Source: SCRA01 sp035533275 (GTDB lineage Bacteria > Vulcanimicrobiota > Vulcanimicrobiia > Vulcanimicrobiales > SCRA01). From it: DNA of 64,000 bases. The stretch is from assembly GCA_035533275.1 (NCBI GenBank), contig DATLUD010000020.1:55842-119841 (forward strand). Reading direction: 5' to 3'. The translations under genes and the position numbers were made by a program. Shown here one piece after another: positions 55,652-63,860 of this stretch. The notes under the pieces were generated by a model. The model worked only from the letters and a program-made list of their open reading frames with translations. It had not been told where the DNA came from and did no database searches. How positions within the stretch are numbered: the first letter of the stretch is position 1; each line of letters opens with the position of its first letter.

Positions 55652-56454
55652 CCGAGCAGTTGGAAGAAGCCCTCGAGATCGCGGGGGGCGACCTCCATTC
55701 CCACGCCGCCCTTGTTGTAGCGCTGGTCGTGAAAGTCCGAGCCGCCGGTCATCACCAAACCGTGGCGTTGGGCGAGCTCGCGAAAGTGGGCGCGCTGGGC
55801 GGAGCTGTGCGTGGGATAGAAGACTTCGAGCCCCTGCAGGCCTTCGTTGGCGAGCTCGCCGATGATGGCGTAGTCGTCCAGGCGTCCCGGGTGGGCCAAG
55901 ACCGCGACGCCCCCGCTCTCACGGATGAGACGCACCGCGTCGCGCGGATCCATATAGGTAGAAGGGACGTAGCCCGGCCCGCCGCGGCGCAGGAGCGAGC
56001 GGAAGGCTCCCTCGATCGAGTCGGTGTGGCCGCGGCGAATCAGCGCTCGCGCCACGTGGGGACGGCCCAGGGGGCTGCCCGGCGTGCTCTCCGCCCGAAT
56101 GTCCTCGAAGCTCACGTCGTAACCCGCCGCCGTGAGCTGCTCCGCCATGATGCGCACGCGCCGCTCGCGCTCGTCGGCGTTGCGCTCCAGCACCGGGCGC
56201 AGCACCGGCGAGTCCAGCGGAAAGCCGTAGCCCAGCACGTGGACCTCGTTGCGGCGGTAGGTCGTGTTGATCTCCACGCCCACGATCACCCGATCGCCCA
56301 GGCTTCCCAAGTCGAGCGCGGCGTATGCCTCCAGCGCGTCGTGGTCGGTGATCGCGAAGCGCTCGACGCCCCGCGCGTCGAGCTTGCGCAGGAGCTCCGC
56401 CGGCGCCTGCGTGCCGTCGCTGTGCAGGGTGTGGGTGTGGAAGTCGACGATCAT
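55648..56454 (-). CDS. PHP-domain phosphoesterase (RNase AM / TrpH-like)
   Basis: 268-residue PHP phosphoesterase. Metal motifs: DFHTHTLHSDG (motif I), ITDHDALEAY (II), GVEINT (III), VLAHPGR and GGSDFHD (IV). The YciV/TrpH family hydrolyses 3',5'-nucleotide bisphosphates and trims RNA 5' ends. Full length. It starts 8 nt after ymdB, on the same strand. The 3' end overlaps the convergent FchA gene by 4 nt. Confidence 0.93.
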   Translation of the reverse strand: MIVDFHTHTLHSDGTQAPAELLRKLDARGVERFAITDHDALEAYAALDLGSLGDRVIVGVEINTTYRRNEVHVLGYGFPLDSPVLRPVLERNADERERRVRIMAEQLTAAGYDVSFEDIRAESTPGSPLGRPHVARALIRRGHTDSIEGAFRSLLRRGGPGYVPSTYMDPRDAVRLIRESGGVAVLAHPGRLDDYAIIGELANEGLQGLEVFYPTHSSAQRAHFRELAQRHGLVMTGGSDFHDQRYNKGGVGMEVAPRDLEGFFQLLG

Positions 56455-56462
56455 CGCTGGCG

Positions 56463-57293
56463 TCACTCGAAGCGCTGAAAGATCCGATGGAGCCCCACGG
56501 CGTGCCCCGTCTCCGGGTCGATGTTGACCACCAGCGCGCAGACCTGCCGCGGCGTGGTCTTGGCGACGGCGAAACGCTCGCCGGTTCCCATGAGGAAGCG
56601 CTCCAGGACGATCTTCACGTCCATGCCGATGATCGAGTCGCTCGGCCCGGTCATCCCGACGTCGGTGATGAACGCCGTCCCGCCCGCCAGGATGCGCTCG
56701 TCGGCGGTCTGGACGTGCGTGTGGGTCCCGAAGACGGCGCTTGCAAGGCCGTCGAGGTGGTAAGCGAGGGCAGCCTTCTCGCTGGTCGCCTCGGCATGCA
56801 CGTCGACGATCACGATCGGGGTGGTATGGCGCAAGTCCTCGACCAAGCGCCGCGCGACCCGGAACGGGTCGTCGGTGTCGGGCATGAAGACGCGTCCCAT
56901 CACGTTGACCACGCCCACGCGGAACCCGTTGCATTCGATCACGCCGTAGCCGTGGCCGGGCGCCTCCTCGGGGTAGTTCGCCGGGCGAACGATCCGGTCG
57001 GAGGTCGAGAGCTGGTCGCGGTAGTCGCGCTTGTCCCACACGTGGTTTCCGCTGGTGAGGAAGTCGACCCCGCAGGCGAAGAGCTCCTCAACCGTGGGAA
57101 CCGTCAGACCGAACCCGCCGGCGATGTTCTCCGCGTTGGCGATGCAGGCGTGGATCTCGAAGCGCTCGCGCAACTCGGGCAGGCAACGCTTGAGCGCCTC
57201 CCGCCCGGGCGAGCCCACGACGTCCCCGACGAGCAAGAGATTGAACGAATGGATGAGAGCCTTCTTCCTAAGCGCGCCGACCGGCCGGCGCAC
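56463..57293 (-). CDS. ymdB: YmdB-type calcineurin-like phosphodiesterase (TIGR00282)
   Basis: 276-residue (or about 263) metallo-phosphodiesterase. Motifs: LLVGDVVGSPGREALK, ANAENIAGGFGLT, GNHVWDKRDYRD, IVDVHAEATSEKAAL, FGTHTHVQTADERIL and VGMTGPSDSIIGMD. YmdB degrades cyclic nucleotides and affects biofilm and sporulation in Bacillus. The start is uncertain: GTG at 57293 is the nearest ordinary codon, but homology places the N-terminus near an ATC (57254), which has AAGAAGG five nucleotides upstream. It is transcribed with the PHP gene. Confidence 0.92.
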   Translation of the reverse strand: MRRPVGALRKKALIHSFNLLLVGDVVGSPGREALKRCLPELRERFEIHACIANAENIAGGFGLTVPTVEELFACGVDFLTSGNHVWDKRDYRDQLSTSDRIVRPANYPEEAPGHGYGVIECNGFRVGVVNVMGRVFMPDTDDPFRVARRLVEDLRHTTPIVIVDVHAEATSEKAALAYHLDGLASAVFGTHTHVQTADERILAGGTAFITDVGMTGPSDSIIGMDVKIVLERFLMGTGERFAVAKTTPRQVCALVVNIDPETGHAVGLHRIFQRFE

Positions 57294-57338
57294 GGGCGTG
57301 GCTTCGGGCGCCGGCTGCCCGGACCCCTGCGGGCAGTC

Positions 57339-57890
57339 CTACTTCTTGGCCGCCTTCTTCTTCTTCGCGGCCTTGGTGAAGTAGATCAGCACGCGCCGCT
57401 CCTCGCGGAAGCCGACGAGGCTCTTCTGCGCTCCCCCCTCGCGCACCGAGTCGATGGCGACGTTGACCATCTCGTCCTGCGCCGAGACGTCTTCCTCGCT
57501 CGACTCCTCGGGCACCGGGTTGGCGACGATGTGTTCGCCGAAGCCCTCCCTCAGGAGGTCGACGAGCATCGCGATCTCTTCTTTACTGATGCTCTTGAGA
57601 TCGCGGTCGACGTGAAGGAAGCTGGCCCCTTGGTCGACGTCGCAGTCAGCCCCCAGCACCACGGGCGCGCCTCCCGAGACCTCGTGGTAAGCACCCAGAT
57701 GCTCCAGCACTCCGTCGATGAGACGCCGCGCCTGGGCCCTGGTGAACGCCGTCGAGAACGCGAAGGTGAGCCGGAGGGTTTGATCGGTCTGGTTGGAGCG
57801 CACGCTCGTGATCTCCGGGAAGCGCACCAGCAGCGAGACGATGAGGTTGACGGCGTCGTTCGTCTCGGTCGGCATGCGCTGGGCGATCAC
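57339..57890 (-). CDS. conserved-looking protein of unknown function, 183 aa
   Basis: Soluble alpha/beta protein with two probable domains: residues 8-70 (NDAVNLIVSLLVRFPEITSV, FAFSTAFTRAQARRLIDGVL) and 75-165 (LHVDRDLKSISKEEIAMLVD, EMVNVAIDSVREGGAQKSLV), then a basic tail KAAKKKKAAKK, suggesting nucleic-acid or membrane contact. The GTG at 57890 has GAGGAG seven nucleotides upstream. In Bacillus the gene before ymdB encodes RNase Y; this protein is not RNase Y. I do not recognise the family. Confidence 0.72.
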   Translation of the reverse strand: MIAQRMPTETNDAVNLIVSLLVRFPEITSVRSNQTDQTLRLTFAFSTAFTRAQARRLIDGVLEHLGAYHEVSGGAPVVLGADCDVDQGASFLHVDRDLKSISKEEIAMLVDLLREGFGEHIVANPVPEESSEEDVSAQDEMVNVAIDSVREGGAQKSLVGFREERRVLIYFTKAAKKKKAAKK

Positions 57891-58194
57891 GGTGGTGCTC
57901 CTCATGGGTCGGGTGGCGGGCGCGTCGACCGCGGCCGCCAAGGGAAAGGCCGGGGCGGGTCGGGCTGGGGGAGCCCCCTTCGAGGGGCCCCGCGCCGGTC
58001 CTTTGCCGTACCTACAGACTCTCTGCCGCGCCCCGAGGATGCGGAAAGGTCGTTCAGAAAGCCGAACGAAATGCCCCACTCCGCCACCCGCCGTCCCCCC
58101 GACCGCTTTCGCGTCCACAAAGGGGAACCGCACCCCGGGGGAGATTCGTATATGAGGATGTCGGAGGAACATAGACGGAGGCGCCGCCGCGCAC
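57891..58194. other. divergent intergenic region with ECF promoter
   Basis: About 300 nt between the unknown gene and the sigma factor gene. It holds a GC hairpin (GGGGAGCCCC CTTCGA GGGGCCCC, near 57967-57990), the ECF-type promoter at 58124-58152 and a short open frame from 58152. Confidence 0.5.
58124..58152 (+). promoter_or_regulatory. ECF sigma-type promoter of the sigma factor operon
   Basis: GGAACC (58124-58129), a 17-nt spacer and CGTATA (58147-58152). This matches the GGAAC-N16/17-CGT pattern recognised by RpoE-like ECF factors, and lies directly upstream of an ECF sigma gene, implying autoregulation. Confidence 0.65.
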
Positions 58195-58770
58195 GTGGCC
58201 ACTCGCCCGCGTAAACCGCTCGAGCCGGCCACCGATGAGCAACGCGCCTTTCTCGAACGGGCAATGGCCGAATACGGACGGGCTGCCTACAATTTCGCAT
58301 ACCGGCTGACCGCGAACGAGCCAGATGCACGCGATCTGACGCAGGACGCTTTCATCCGGGTCTTTCGCGCATGGAAGTCGTTTCAGCCCGGGACGTCATT
58401 TCTCTCGTGGATCTACCGCATCATCACGAACCTCTACCGGGACGAGCTGCGGCGGCGCAAGGGCATCTTCTACGAGGAGCTGCCCGAGGACAACGCGCCG
58501 CAGGAGTATGGCGGGGAGAAGCCGCTGGCGGTGGACCCGATCGGTACCTACGTCGAGGGACAGCTGGGCGAGCCGCTCTCGGTGGCGCTCTCCCAACTCT
58601 CGGCTGACCAGCGCCAAGTCGTCGTCCTCGCCGACATCGAGGAACTGAGCTATCAGGAGATCGCCGAGATCGTCGGCTGCTCGATCGGCACCGTCCGCTC
58701 GCGCCTCCACCGGGCTCGCAACCAGCTTCGCCGCCTGGTGCTGAACGCTCAGCGCCACGACGACCGATAA
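58195..58770 (+). CDS. ECF RNA polymerase sigma factor (RpoE-like)
   Basis: 191-residue extracytoplasmic-function sigma factor. Region 2: YGRAAYNFAYRLTANEPDAR followed by DLTQDAFIRVFRAWKSF; region 2.4/linker FLSWIYRIITNLYRDELRRRK; region 4: LSYQEIAEIVGCSIGTVRSR followed by LHRARNQLRRL. It should recognise its own GGAACC promoter. The GTG start has no close ribosome site; an ATG at 58264 would shorten it to the sigma-2 boundary. It is followed by the anti-sigma and RseB-like genes, forming one unit. Confidence 0.94.
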   Translation: MATRPRKPLEPATDEQRAFLERAMAEYGRAAYNFAYRLTANEPDARDLTQDAFIRVFRAWKSFQPGTSFLSWIYRIITNLYRDELRRRKGIFYEELPEDNAPQEYGGEKPLAVDPIGTYVEGQLGEPLSVALSQLSADQRQVVVLADIEELSYQEIAEIVGCSIGTVRSRLHRARNQLRRLVLNAQRHDDR

Positions 58771-58786
58771 TCACGGGAAGACCGCA

Positions 58787-59344
58787 ATGGACCGCCACTA
58801 CGACACCGCGACCTTGATCGACTATCTGCACGGCGCTCTCGACGACGAGGCCGATGCGGCGGTCTTCGCGCACCTTGCAGCCTGCGACGCCTGCCGGGCC
58901 GAGTACGATGCCGAGCTCGATCTCACCGAGCTGTTGCGCGCGGCGGCACGGAACGACTCGCTCGAGATGCCCGCCGATCTGGCCGCCAGCATCAGGCTCG
59001 CCGCGCACGCGCAGTCCGCGCCGGCCGGTTTCCTCGCGCGGCTGACCACACGGCGCGCGGCCTGGGCGCTGCCGGCGGCGGCGATGCTCGCCGTGGCCAT
59101 CTGGTACGGAGCCGCCGATCTGCGCAATCGCGCCGAGGCTCCGACGGCGTCCATCGACGCGCGCTACTATCTCGAGGCCCACGCGGCCCAGACCCTGACG
59201 ATCCCCGACGGCGTGCGCAGCGGAACCATCGCCTTGCGCCCGTCGGCTCCGCAAACGCACATCGACGCCGCCTTCGTGCGCGCGACCGACCCCGTCCTCG
59301 GCGACATGACCCCGGGACTCGGCGTCGGCGGGCCGACGAACTAG
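58787..59344 (+). CDS. zinc-finger anti-sigma factor, membrane-anchored
   Basis: 185 residues. The N-terminal anti-sigma domain carries the ZAS motif HLAACDACRAEYDAELDLTE (H-x3-C-x2-C), followed by one membrane segment near residues 87-105 (AAWALPAAAMLAVAIWY) and an extracytoplasmic tail of about 75 residues. It should hold the ECF factor at the membrane. 16 nt after the sigma gene. Confidence 0.92.
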   Translation: MDRHYDTATLIDYLHGALDDEADAAVFAHLAACDACRAEYDAELDLTELLRAAARNDSLEMPADLAASIRLAAHAQSAPAGFLARLTTRRAAWALPAAAMLAVAIWYGAADLRNRAEAPTASIDARYYLEAHAAQTLTIPDGVRSGTIALRPSAPQTHIDAAFVRATDPVLGDMTPGLGVGGPTN

Positions 59345-59348
59345 ACGC

Positions 59349-60449
59349 GTGCGTCGGCCTCGCGCAATCCCGGTCCTGGTCATGCTGCTGGCCTCGATGC
59401 TCGCCTTTGCCGGCGGCCGCGCGCACGCCGCCACTCCCGCCGCGACGGCCCCGGCGGCGCAGCCTGTCCCGGCCGTCGAGCCCACCAGCGACCCCGCCGC
59501 GGCTCGCCTCCTGGCCGACGCCCTCCAAGCCCCCCGCCGTCTCTCCTACGTAGGGCAAGTCTCCACCATCGCTTGGGGCTCCAGCGGCACGCAGGCGGTG
59601 GAGATGAACGTCGAGCACCGGGCCCCCGACCTCACGCGCAAATGGTACATCGCCCCGTCGCGCGTCTACGGCAACTACGTGATCGAACGCGGGGCCACCA
59701 GCTACGCCTACGACCTCCATAGCGACACCGTGACCATCACGCACAATCCCGCCGCCGACGAAGACGACCTCACCGAGGCATCCAACTTCGGTCTGCTGAC
59801 CACGAACTACCGCGCGGTGCCCGGCGCCGACGACGAAGTGGCCGGGCGCAAGGCGCATACCCTCTCGCTGATCAACCGCTACACCGGCACGCGCCTGCAA
59901 CGCATCTGGATCGACGCCCAGACCTCGCTGCTTCTGGCCAAGGAGCGCTATCACGCCGACGGCTCGGTCGCTTACAGCAGCCGATTCCAACAGATCGCAT
60001 ACCGCAACGTCACCGGCGCCCTCTTCGATCCGCGGATCCCCGAGGGCTTCAAGAAGGTGAGCGGACCAACGTTGGCCACGCCGTCCAACGACCTGGAGCG
60101 AGTGCTCGAGGAAGCCGGCTTCAGCGCCGCAGGCCCCCGCTATCTCCCCGAAGGCTTCGCGCTCGTGAGCGGGGACGTGACCGTGATCCACGGCGTGCAC
60201 AGCCTGCACCTGCTCTACACCGACGGCCTGCGCAGCCTCTCGCTCTTCGAGAACGCCGACAGGCAGGGCGGAGCCAGCTTCACCGGATTGGCCGTGCGCG
60301 CCGCGACCTTCGACGGGCACACCGCGCAGTACATCGAGGACGAGCCCAACGTCCTGTTGGCCTGGCGCGAGCGGGGACTGAACTTCACGCTGGTGGGCGA
60401 CCTTCCGCTGCGCGAACTCGAGCGCATCGCGGCCTCCGTGATCCCGTAA
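59349..60449 (+). CDS. RseB/MucB-like periplasmic sigma-factor regulator
   Basis: 366 residues with a signal peptide (VRRPRAIPVLVMLLASMLAF, cleavage near AHAAT). The N-terminal LolA/RseB-like domain (LSYVGQVSTIAWGSSGTQAV, YIAPSRVYGNYVIERGATSY, and IWIDAQTSLLLAKERYHADG) is followed by a C-terminal MucB-type domain (PRYLPEGFALVSG, FTGLAVRAATFDGHTAQY). RseB shields the anti-sigma factor from proteolysis and senses misplaced envelope components. It begins 4 nt after the anti-sigma gene with GTG. The sigma/anti-sigma/RseB order mirrors rpoE-rseA-rseB. Confidence 0.85.
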   Translation: MRRPRAIPVLVMLLASMLAFAGGRAHAATPAATAPAAQPVPAVEPTSDPAAARLLADALQAPRRLSYVGQVSTIAWGSSGTQAVEMNVEHRAPDLTRKWYIAPSRVYGNYVIERGATSYAYDLHSDTVTITHNPAADEDDLTEASNFGLLTTNYRAVPGADDEVAGRKAHTLSLINRYTGTRLQRIWIDAQTSLLLAKERYHADGSVAYSSRFQQIAYRNVTGALFDPRIPEGFKKVSGPTLATPSNDLERVLEEAGFSAAGPRYLPEGFALVSGDVTVIHGVHSLHLLYTDGLRSLSLFENADRQGGASFTGLAVRAATFDGHTAQYIEDEPNVLLAWRERGLNFTLVGDLPLRELERIAASVIP

Positions 60450-60514
60450 CGCTTTGCGGGAGCTTCTGCGGCGCGGACAAGGGAGCTCCGTGGCAAAGGC
60501 GTACCAAGGCTGAC

Positions 60515-61330
60515 GTGCGCAGCGAACACCGCCTGCTCGCCCTCCGGACGATGGGCGTGGCCATCCTCTTCACGCTGGTGCTCTACGGCTTTTGGCTCGC
60601 GTCGGAGAATCCGACCCTCGACATCTTCGGCCGCGGCCTGACCAGCGAGCCCGCGAGCCAGAAAGTGGTGGCGCTGACCTTCGACGACGGCCCCAACCCG
60701 CCGTACACCCTCGAGATCGTGCGCTGGCTCAAAGCGCACGACGCCGTGGCCACGTTCTTCTGCGTGGGGCGTGCCGTGCGGCGCTACCCGAACGTGGTGC
60801 GCGAGGAGGCGGCCGCCGGCGACGAGATCGGCAACCACACCTGGGATCACGCGCACCTGCTGCTGGAGCGCCCGATCCACCAACGTCAAGAGCTCGTGCG
60901 CACGCAGCGCGCCATCGAGGCCGCCGCCGGCGTCACGCCCACCCTCTTCCGCCCGCCCTTCGGCGGCCGCGACCCCGAGGTGCTCTCGCTCGCGCAGTCG
61001 CTCGGCCTGCGAACCGTGCTGTGGAGCGTGCCGCTGGCCGGCGACTGGACCCGACCGCCCGCGAAAGTCATCGCGGAGCGCATCCTCTCAAAGGTCAGGC
61101 CCGGCGCCATCATGGTGCTCCACGACGGCAACAAGGGAGCCTGCGGCGTGCTCCCCCGCATGACGCGCGCAGCCTGCGACCGCAGCCACTCCGTGGAGGC
61201 GGTCAAGCTGATCGTCACGGCCCTCCACGAGCAAGGCTATCGCTTCGTCACGGTCTCGGAGCTGCTGCGCCTGGCGCCGCCGAACCAACCCCCCATGATC
61301 GAGAACGAGCAGGAGTCGGGCGGGGTCTGA
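60515..61330 (+). CDS. polysaccharide deacetylase (NodB/CE4)
   Basis: 271-residue CE4 enzyme with an N-terminal membrane anchor (residues 11-28). NodB motifs: TFDDGPNPPYT (motif 1), HTWDHAHL (2), RPPFGGRD (3), WSVPLAGDW (4) and MVLHDG (5). It removes acetyl groups from peptidoglycan or another extracellular glycan. The GTG start has AAGG five nucleotides upstream. It follows the RseB-like gene by 65 nt and may belong to the envelope-stress unit. Confidence 0.93.
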   Translation: MRSEHRLLALRTMGVAILFTLVLYGFWLASENPTLDIFGRGLTSEPASQKVVALTFDDGPNPPYTLEIVRWLKAHDAVATFFCVGRAVRRYPNVVREEAAAGDEIGNHTWDHAHLLLERPIHQRQELVRTQRAIEAAAGVTPTLFRPPFGGRDPEVLSLAQSLGLRTVLWSVPLAGDWTRPPAKVIAERILSKVRPGAIMVLHDGNKGACGVLPRMTRAACDRSHSVEAVKLIVTALHEQGYRFVTVSELLRLAPPNQPPMIENEQESGGV

Positions 61331-61369
61331 GGGGCGCGGCGCCTCGCCGCTCCCCGGCAGGGAGCGAAA

Positions 61370-61390
61370 ATTTGCCGCAGAATCGCAAAT
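61370..61390 (+). promoter_or_regulatory. inverted repeat, candidate Zur operator
   Basis: ATTTGC (61370-61375) and GCAAAT (61385-61390) separated by 9 nt, just 4 nt before the ATG of the metal-binding lipoprotein. AT-rich palindromes of this size are typical of Fur-family operators, and a Fur/Zur gene closes the operon. No consensus for this lineage is known to me. Confidence 0.4.
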
Positions 61391-61394
61391 CTTC

Positions 61395-62285
61395 ATGCGC
61401 CGTCTCTTGCCGCTTGCCGCCCTTCTCTGTGCCCTTGCAGCCTGCTCCTTCCGCCAGAGCGCGGCTCCGCAAGCCGACGGCGGCGCCGTTGCCACCATGT
61501 CCACCCTCGCCTCGCTCACCAAGGCGGTGGTCTCGCCCTACATGCCGGTGCGGAGCCTGGTGCCGGTGGGAGCCTCCGTCGAGAGCTACCAGCCGCGCCC
61601 GCGCGACGTTGCCGAGGTCCACGGTGCGCGTCTGCTGGTGGAGAATGGCGCGGGCCTGGAGGCCTGGCTCCAAGAGACGCTCCAGGGCGCGAAGAACCCG
61701 AACCTCCACGTGGTGATCTGCTCCGACGGCATGCAGATCGAGGAGCAGAACCCCCACCTCTGGATGGACCCGCTCTACGCCAAGATCTACGTCCAGAAGA
61801 TCGCGGCCGGGGCCGCGACCGCCGACCCGGCGCACGCGCGCGACTACGCCGCCGCCGCCGAGCGCTACGGCCGTCAGCTGGACGACCTCGACCGCTGGAT
61901 CCGCGAGCGCATCGCGACGATCCCGCCCCAGCAGCGCACGATGATCGTCTTTCACAACGCATGGTACTACTATGCCAAACGCTACGGCATCCATCTCGTC
62001 GGCGTGATCGAGCGCAACCCCGGGCAGGAGCCCAGCGCCTACGAGCTGGCGCGCCTGGTGGACTTGGCGCGCCGGTACCACGTGCGCGCCGTCTTCGCCG
62101 AGCCGCAGTTCAACCCCAAGCTCGCGCGCGAGTTAGCGCGCTCGGCGGGCATCAAGACGGTGGAGAACCTCTACGACGACTCGGTGGGCGACCGCCCGGA
62201 GGTCGCCGACTATCTCTCCATGATGCGTTACGACACCAACGTGATCGTCAACTCGCTCACCGCCGGCTCGGAGCGGCACACGTGA
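61395..62285 (+). CDS. metal ABC transporter substrate-binding lipoprotein (ZnuA/TroA-like)
   Basis: 296-residue cluster A-I binding protein with a lipoprotein signal (LLPLAALLCALAACS, lipobox Cys17). Fold motifs: VPVGASVESYQPRPRDV, NPHLWMDP (metal His), IVFHNAWYYYAKRYG (metal His), AVFAEPQFNPKLARELA (acidic ligand region). The first ligand His of the usual GxDPHxYEP motif is replaced by Glu in VESYQP, which would alter the metal site. It is coupled to the ATPase by a GTGA overlap. Zinc is inferred; manganese is an alternative. Confidence 0.88.
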   Translation: MRRLLPLAALLCALAACSFRQSAAPQADGGAVATMSTLASLTKAVVSPYMPVRSLVPVGASVESYQPRPRDVAEVHGARLLVENGAGLEAWLQETLQGAKNPNLHVVICSDGMQIEEQNPHLWMDPLYAKIYVQKIAAGAATADPAHARDYAAAAERYGRQLDDLDRWIRERIATIPPQQRTMIVFHNAWYYYAKRYGIHLVGVIERNPGQEPSAYELARLVDLARRYHVRAVFAEPQFNPKLARELARSAGIKTVENLYDDSVGDRPEVADYLSMMRYDTNVIVNSLTAGSERHT

Positions 62286-63010
62286 GCGCGGCCGTGGAGG
62301 CCACCCACCTGACCGTCTCGTACGACGGGCGCGCGGCGCTTGTCGACGTGACCTTCGCGCTCGCTCCGGGGCACGTGCTCGGCATCATCGGCCCGAACGG
62401 CTCGGGGAAGTCGACGCTGCTGAAGGCGACCGCTGGTCTGTTGCAGCCTCACTCCGGCACGCTCCGCGTCTTCGGCAAGCCGCCCACGGCGCTGCCCCCC
62501 GGCGCGATCGCGTACGTGCCTCAGATCGAAGCGGTGGACTGGAGCTTTCCCGCCACCGTCCGCGACGTGGTGGCGATGGGCCGCTTTCCCAAGCTCGGGC
62601 GCTTCCGGCCGTTCTCCGATCGCGACCGCCAGCTGATCGACTCCGCGCTCGACGCCGTGGAGATCCGCCCGCTGGAGCATCGCGCGATCGCGGAGCTCTC
62701 CGGCGGCCAGCAGCAGCGCACGTTCCTGGCGCGCGCGCTGGCCCAGGAGCCCGACCTCTATCTGCTGGACGAGCCGACCACCGGCGTGGACGCCGCGACG
62801 GAGGCCGCGCTGCTGGGCGTGGTGCGGGAGATCGCAGCCGCGGGGAAACCCGTGATGATGTCGACGCACGCCCTGGAGCGCGCGGCCGAGTGGTTCGATC
62901 GCCTGCTGGTGCTGGATACGCACCAAGTTGCCGAGGGCTCCACGGCCGAGGTCCTCGCCAAGCACGTCCACCTCGGCACCTTCCACGTCCACGGACATCA
63001 CAAGCCATGA
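62282..63010 (+). CDS. metal ABC transporter ATPase (ZnuC-like)
   Basis: 242-residue ATPase for zinc or manganese uptake. Walker A GPNGSGKST, Q-loop AYVPQIEAVDWSFPATVRDV (the VDWxFP motif is typical for the ZnuC/MntB group), signature LSGGQQQRTFLARAL and Walker B LYLLDEPTTGVD. It ends with a His-rich tail (VHLGTFHVHGHHK) that might bind metal. GTGA overlap upstream, ATGA overlap downstream. Confidence 0.93.
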   Translation: MSAAVEATHLTVSYDGRAALVDVTFALAPGHVLGIIGPNGSGKSTLLKATAGLLQPHSGTLRVFGKPPTALPPGAIAYVPQIEAVDWSFPATVRDVVAMGRFPKLGRFRPFSDRDRQLIDSALDAVEIRPLEHRAIAELSGGQQQRTFLARALAQEPDLYLLDEPTTGVDAATEAALLGVVREIAAAGKPVMMSTHALERAAEWFDRLLVLDTHQVAEGSTAEVLAKHVHLGTFHVHGHHKP

Positions 63011-63837
63011 CGATCGTCGACGCCTTGCTCGCTCCCTTCGCGTACGGCTTCATGGTGCGCGCCTTCGTGGCGGCAATCGTCGTTGGCATCCTCTGCAGCG
63101 TCGTCGGCTGCTACGTGGTGGTGCGCCGGCTCTCGTTCATCGGCGACGGCATCGCCCACGCGTCGTTCGCCGGCATCGTCGTGGCCTATCTCCGCCACCT
63201 CGACTACTACGTGGGGGCGGCGATCATGGCCGTGGCCACGGCGCTGGGCATCGGCTTCGTCACGCGCCACGGCAAAGTCTCGATGGACACGGCCATCGGC
63301 GTCCTCTTCACCGGAGCCTTCGCGCTGGGCGTCTTTCTGATGTCGCAGGTCAAGAACTATGCCGTCGATCTGCAGGACTATCTCTTCGGCAACATCCTCG
63401 GCGTCTCTCAGTTCGACCTGATGCTCACCCTGGCGCTCTCGGCGATCGTCGCGATCGCCTTGGTCTTCCTCTGGCGAGATCTGCTCTACACCTCGTTCGA
63501 TCCCGTGGTGGCGCAGACGTCGGGCATTCCGACGGCGCGCGTCGACTACGCGCTCCTGGTGCTGCTGGCGCTGACCATCATCGTCTCGCTCGAGTCGGTG
63601 GGCATCATCCTCGTGGCGGCTCTGCTCGTGACGCCCGCGGCTGCCGCCTTCCAGCTCACGCGCCGCCTGCCCACGATGATGCTGCTCTCCGCGAGCATCG
63701 GCGCCTTCTGCGCCGTGGCCGGACTCTATCTCTCGTACTACGTCAACGCCGCCTCCGGAGCCACGATCGTGCTCCTGGCCACGCTCTGCTTCTTCGTGGC
63801 ACTGGCCATCGGCCGCCGTGCCCAAGGTCCCATCTGA
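63007..63837 (+). CDS. metal ABC transporter permease (ZnuB-like)
   Basis: 276-residue ABC-3 family permease with about eight membrane segments. Motifs: VVVRRLSFIGDGIAHASFAGI near the N-terminus, LQDYLFGNILGVS, DPVVAQTSGIPTARVDYALL (coupling loop) and SVGIILVAALLVTPAAAAFQL. The ATG overlaps the ATPase stop. It forms the channel for the metal delivered by the lipoprotein. Confidence 0.93.
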   Translation: MTIVDALLAPFAYGFMVRAFVAAIVVGILCSVVGCYVVVRRLSFIGDGIAHASFAGIVVAYLRHLDYYVGAAIMAVATALGIGFVTRHGKVSMDTAIGVLFTGAFALGVFLMSQVKNYAVDLQDYLFGNILGVSQFDLMLTLALSAIVAIALVFLWRDLLYTSFDPVVAQTSGIPTARVDYALLVLLALTIIVSLESVGIILVAALLVTPAAAAFQLTRRLPTMMLLSASIGAFCAVAGLYLSYYVNAASGATIVLLATLCFFVALAIGRRAQGPI

Positions 63838-63860
63838 CGGTTCACGCTCGAGGTCGCCCC

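Noticed and set aside
57967..57990. GC hairpin GGGGAGCCCC CTTCGA GGGGCCCC as a terminator
   Set aside because: It lies between two divergent genes, upstream of both, so a terminator role makes no sense; kept only as a structural note.
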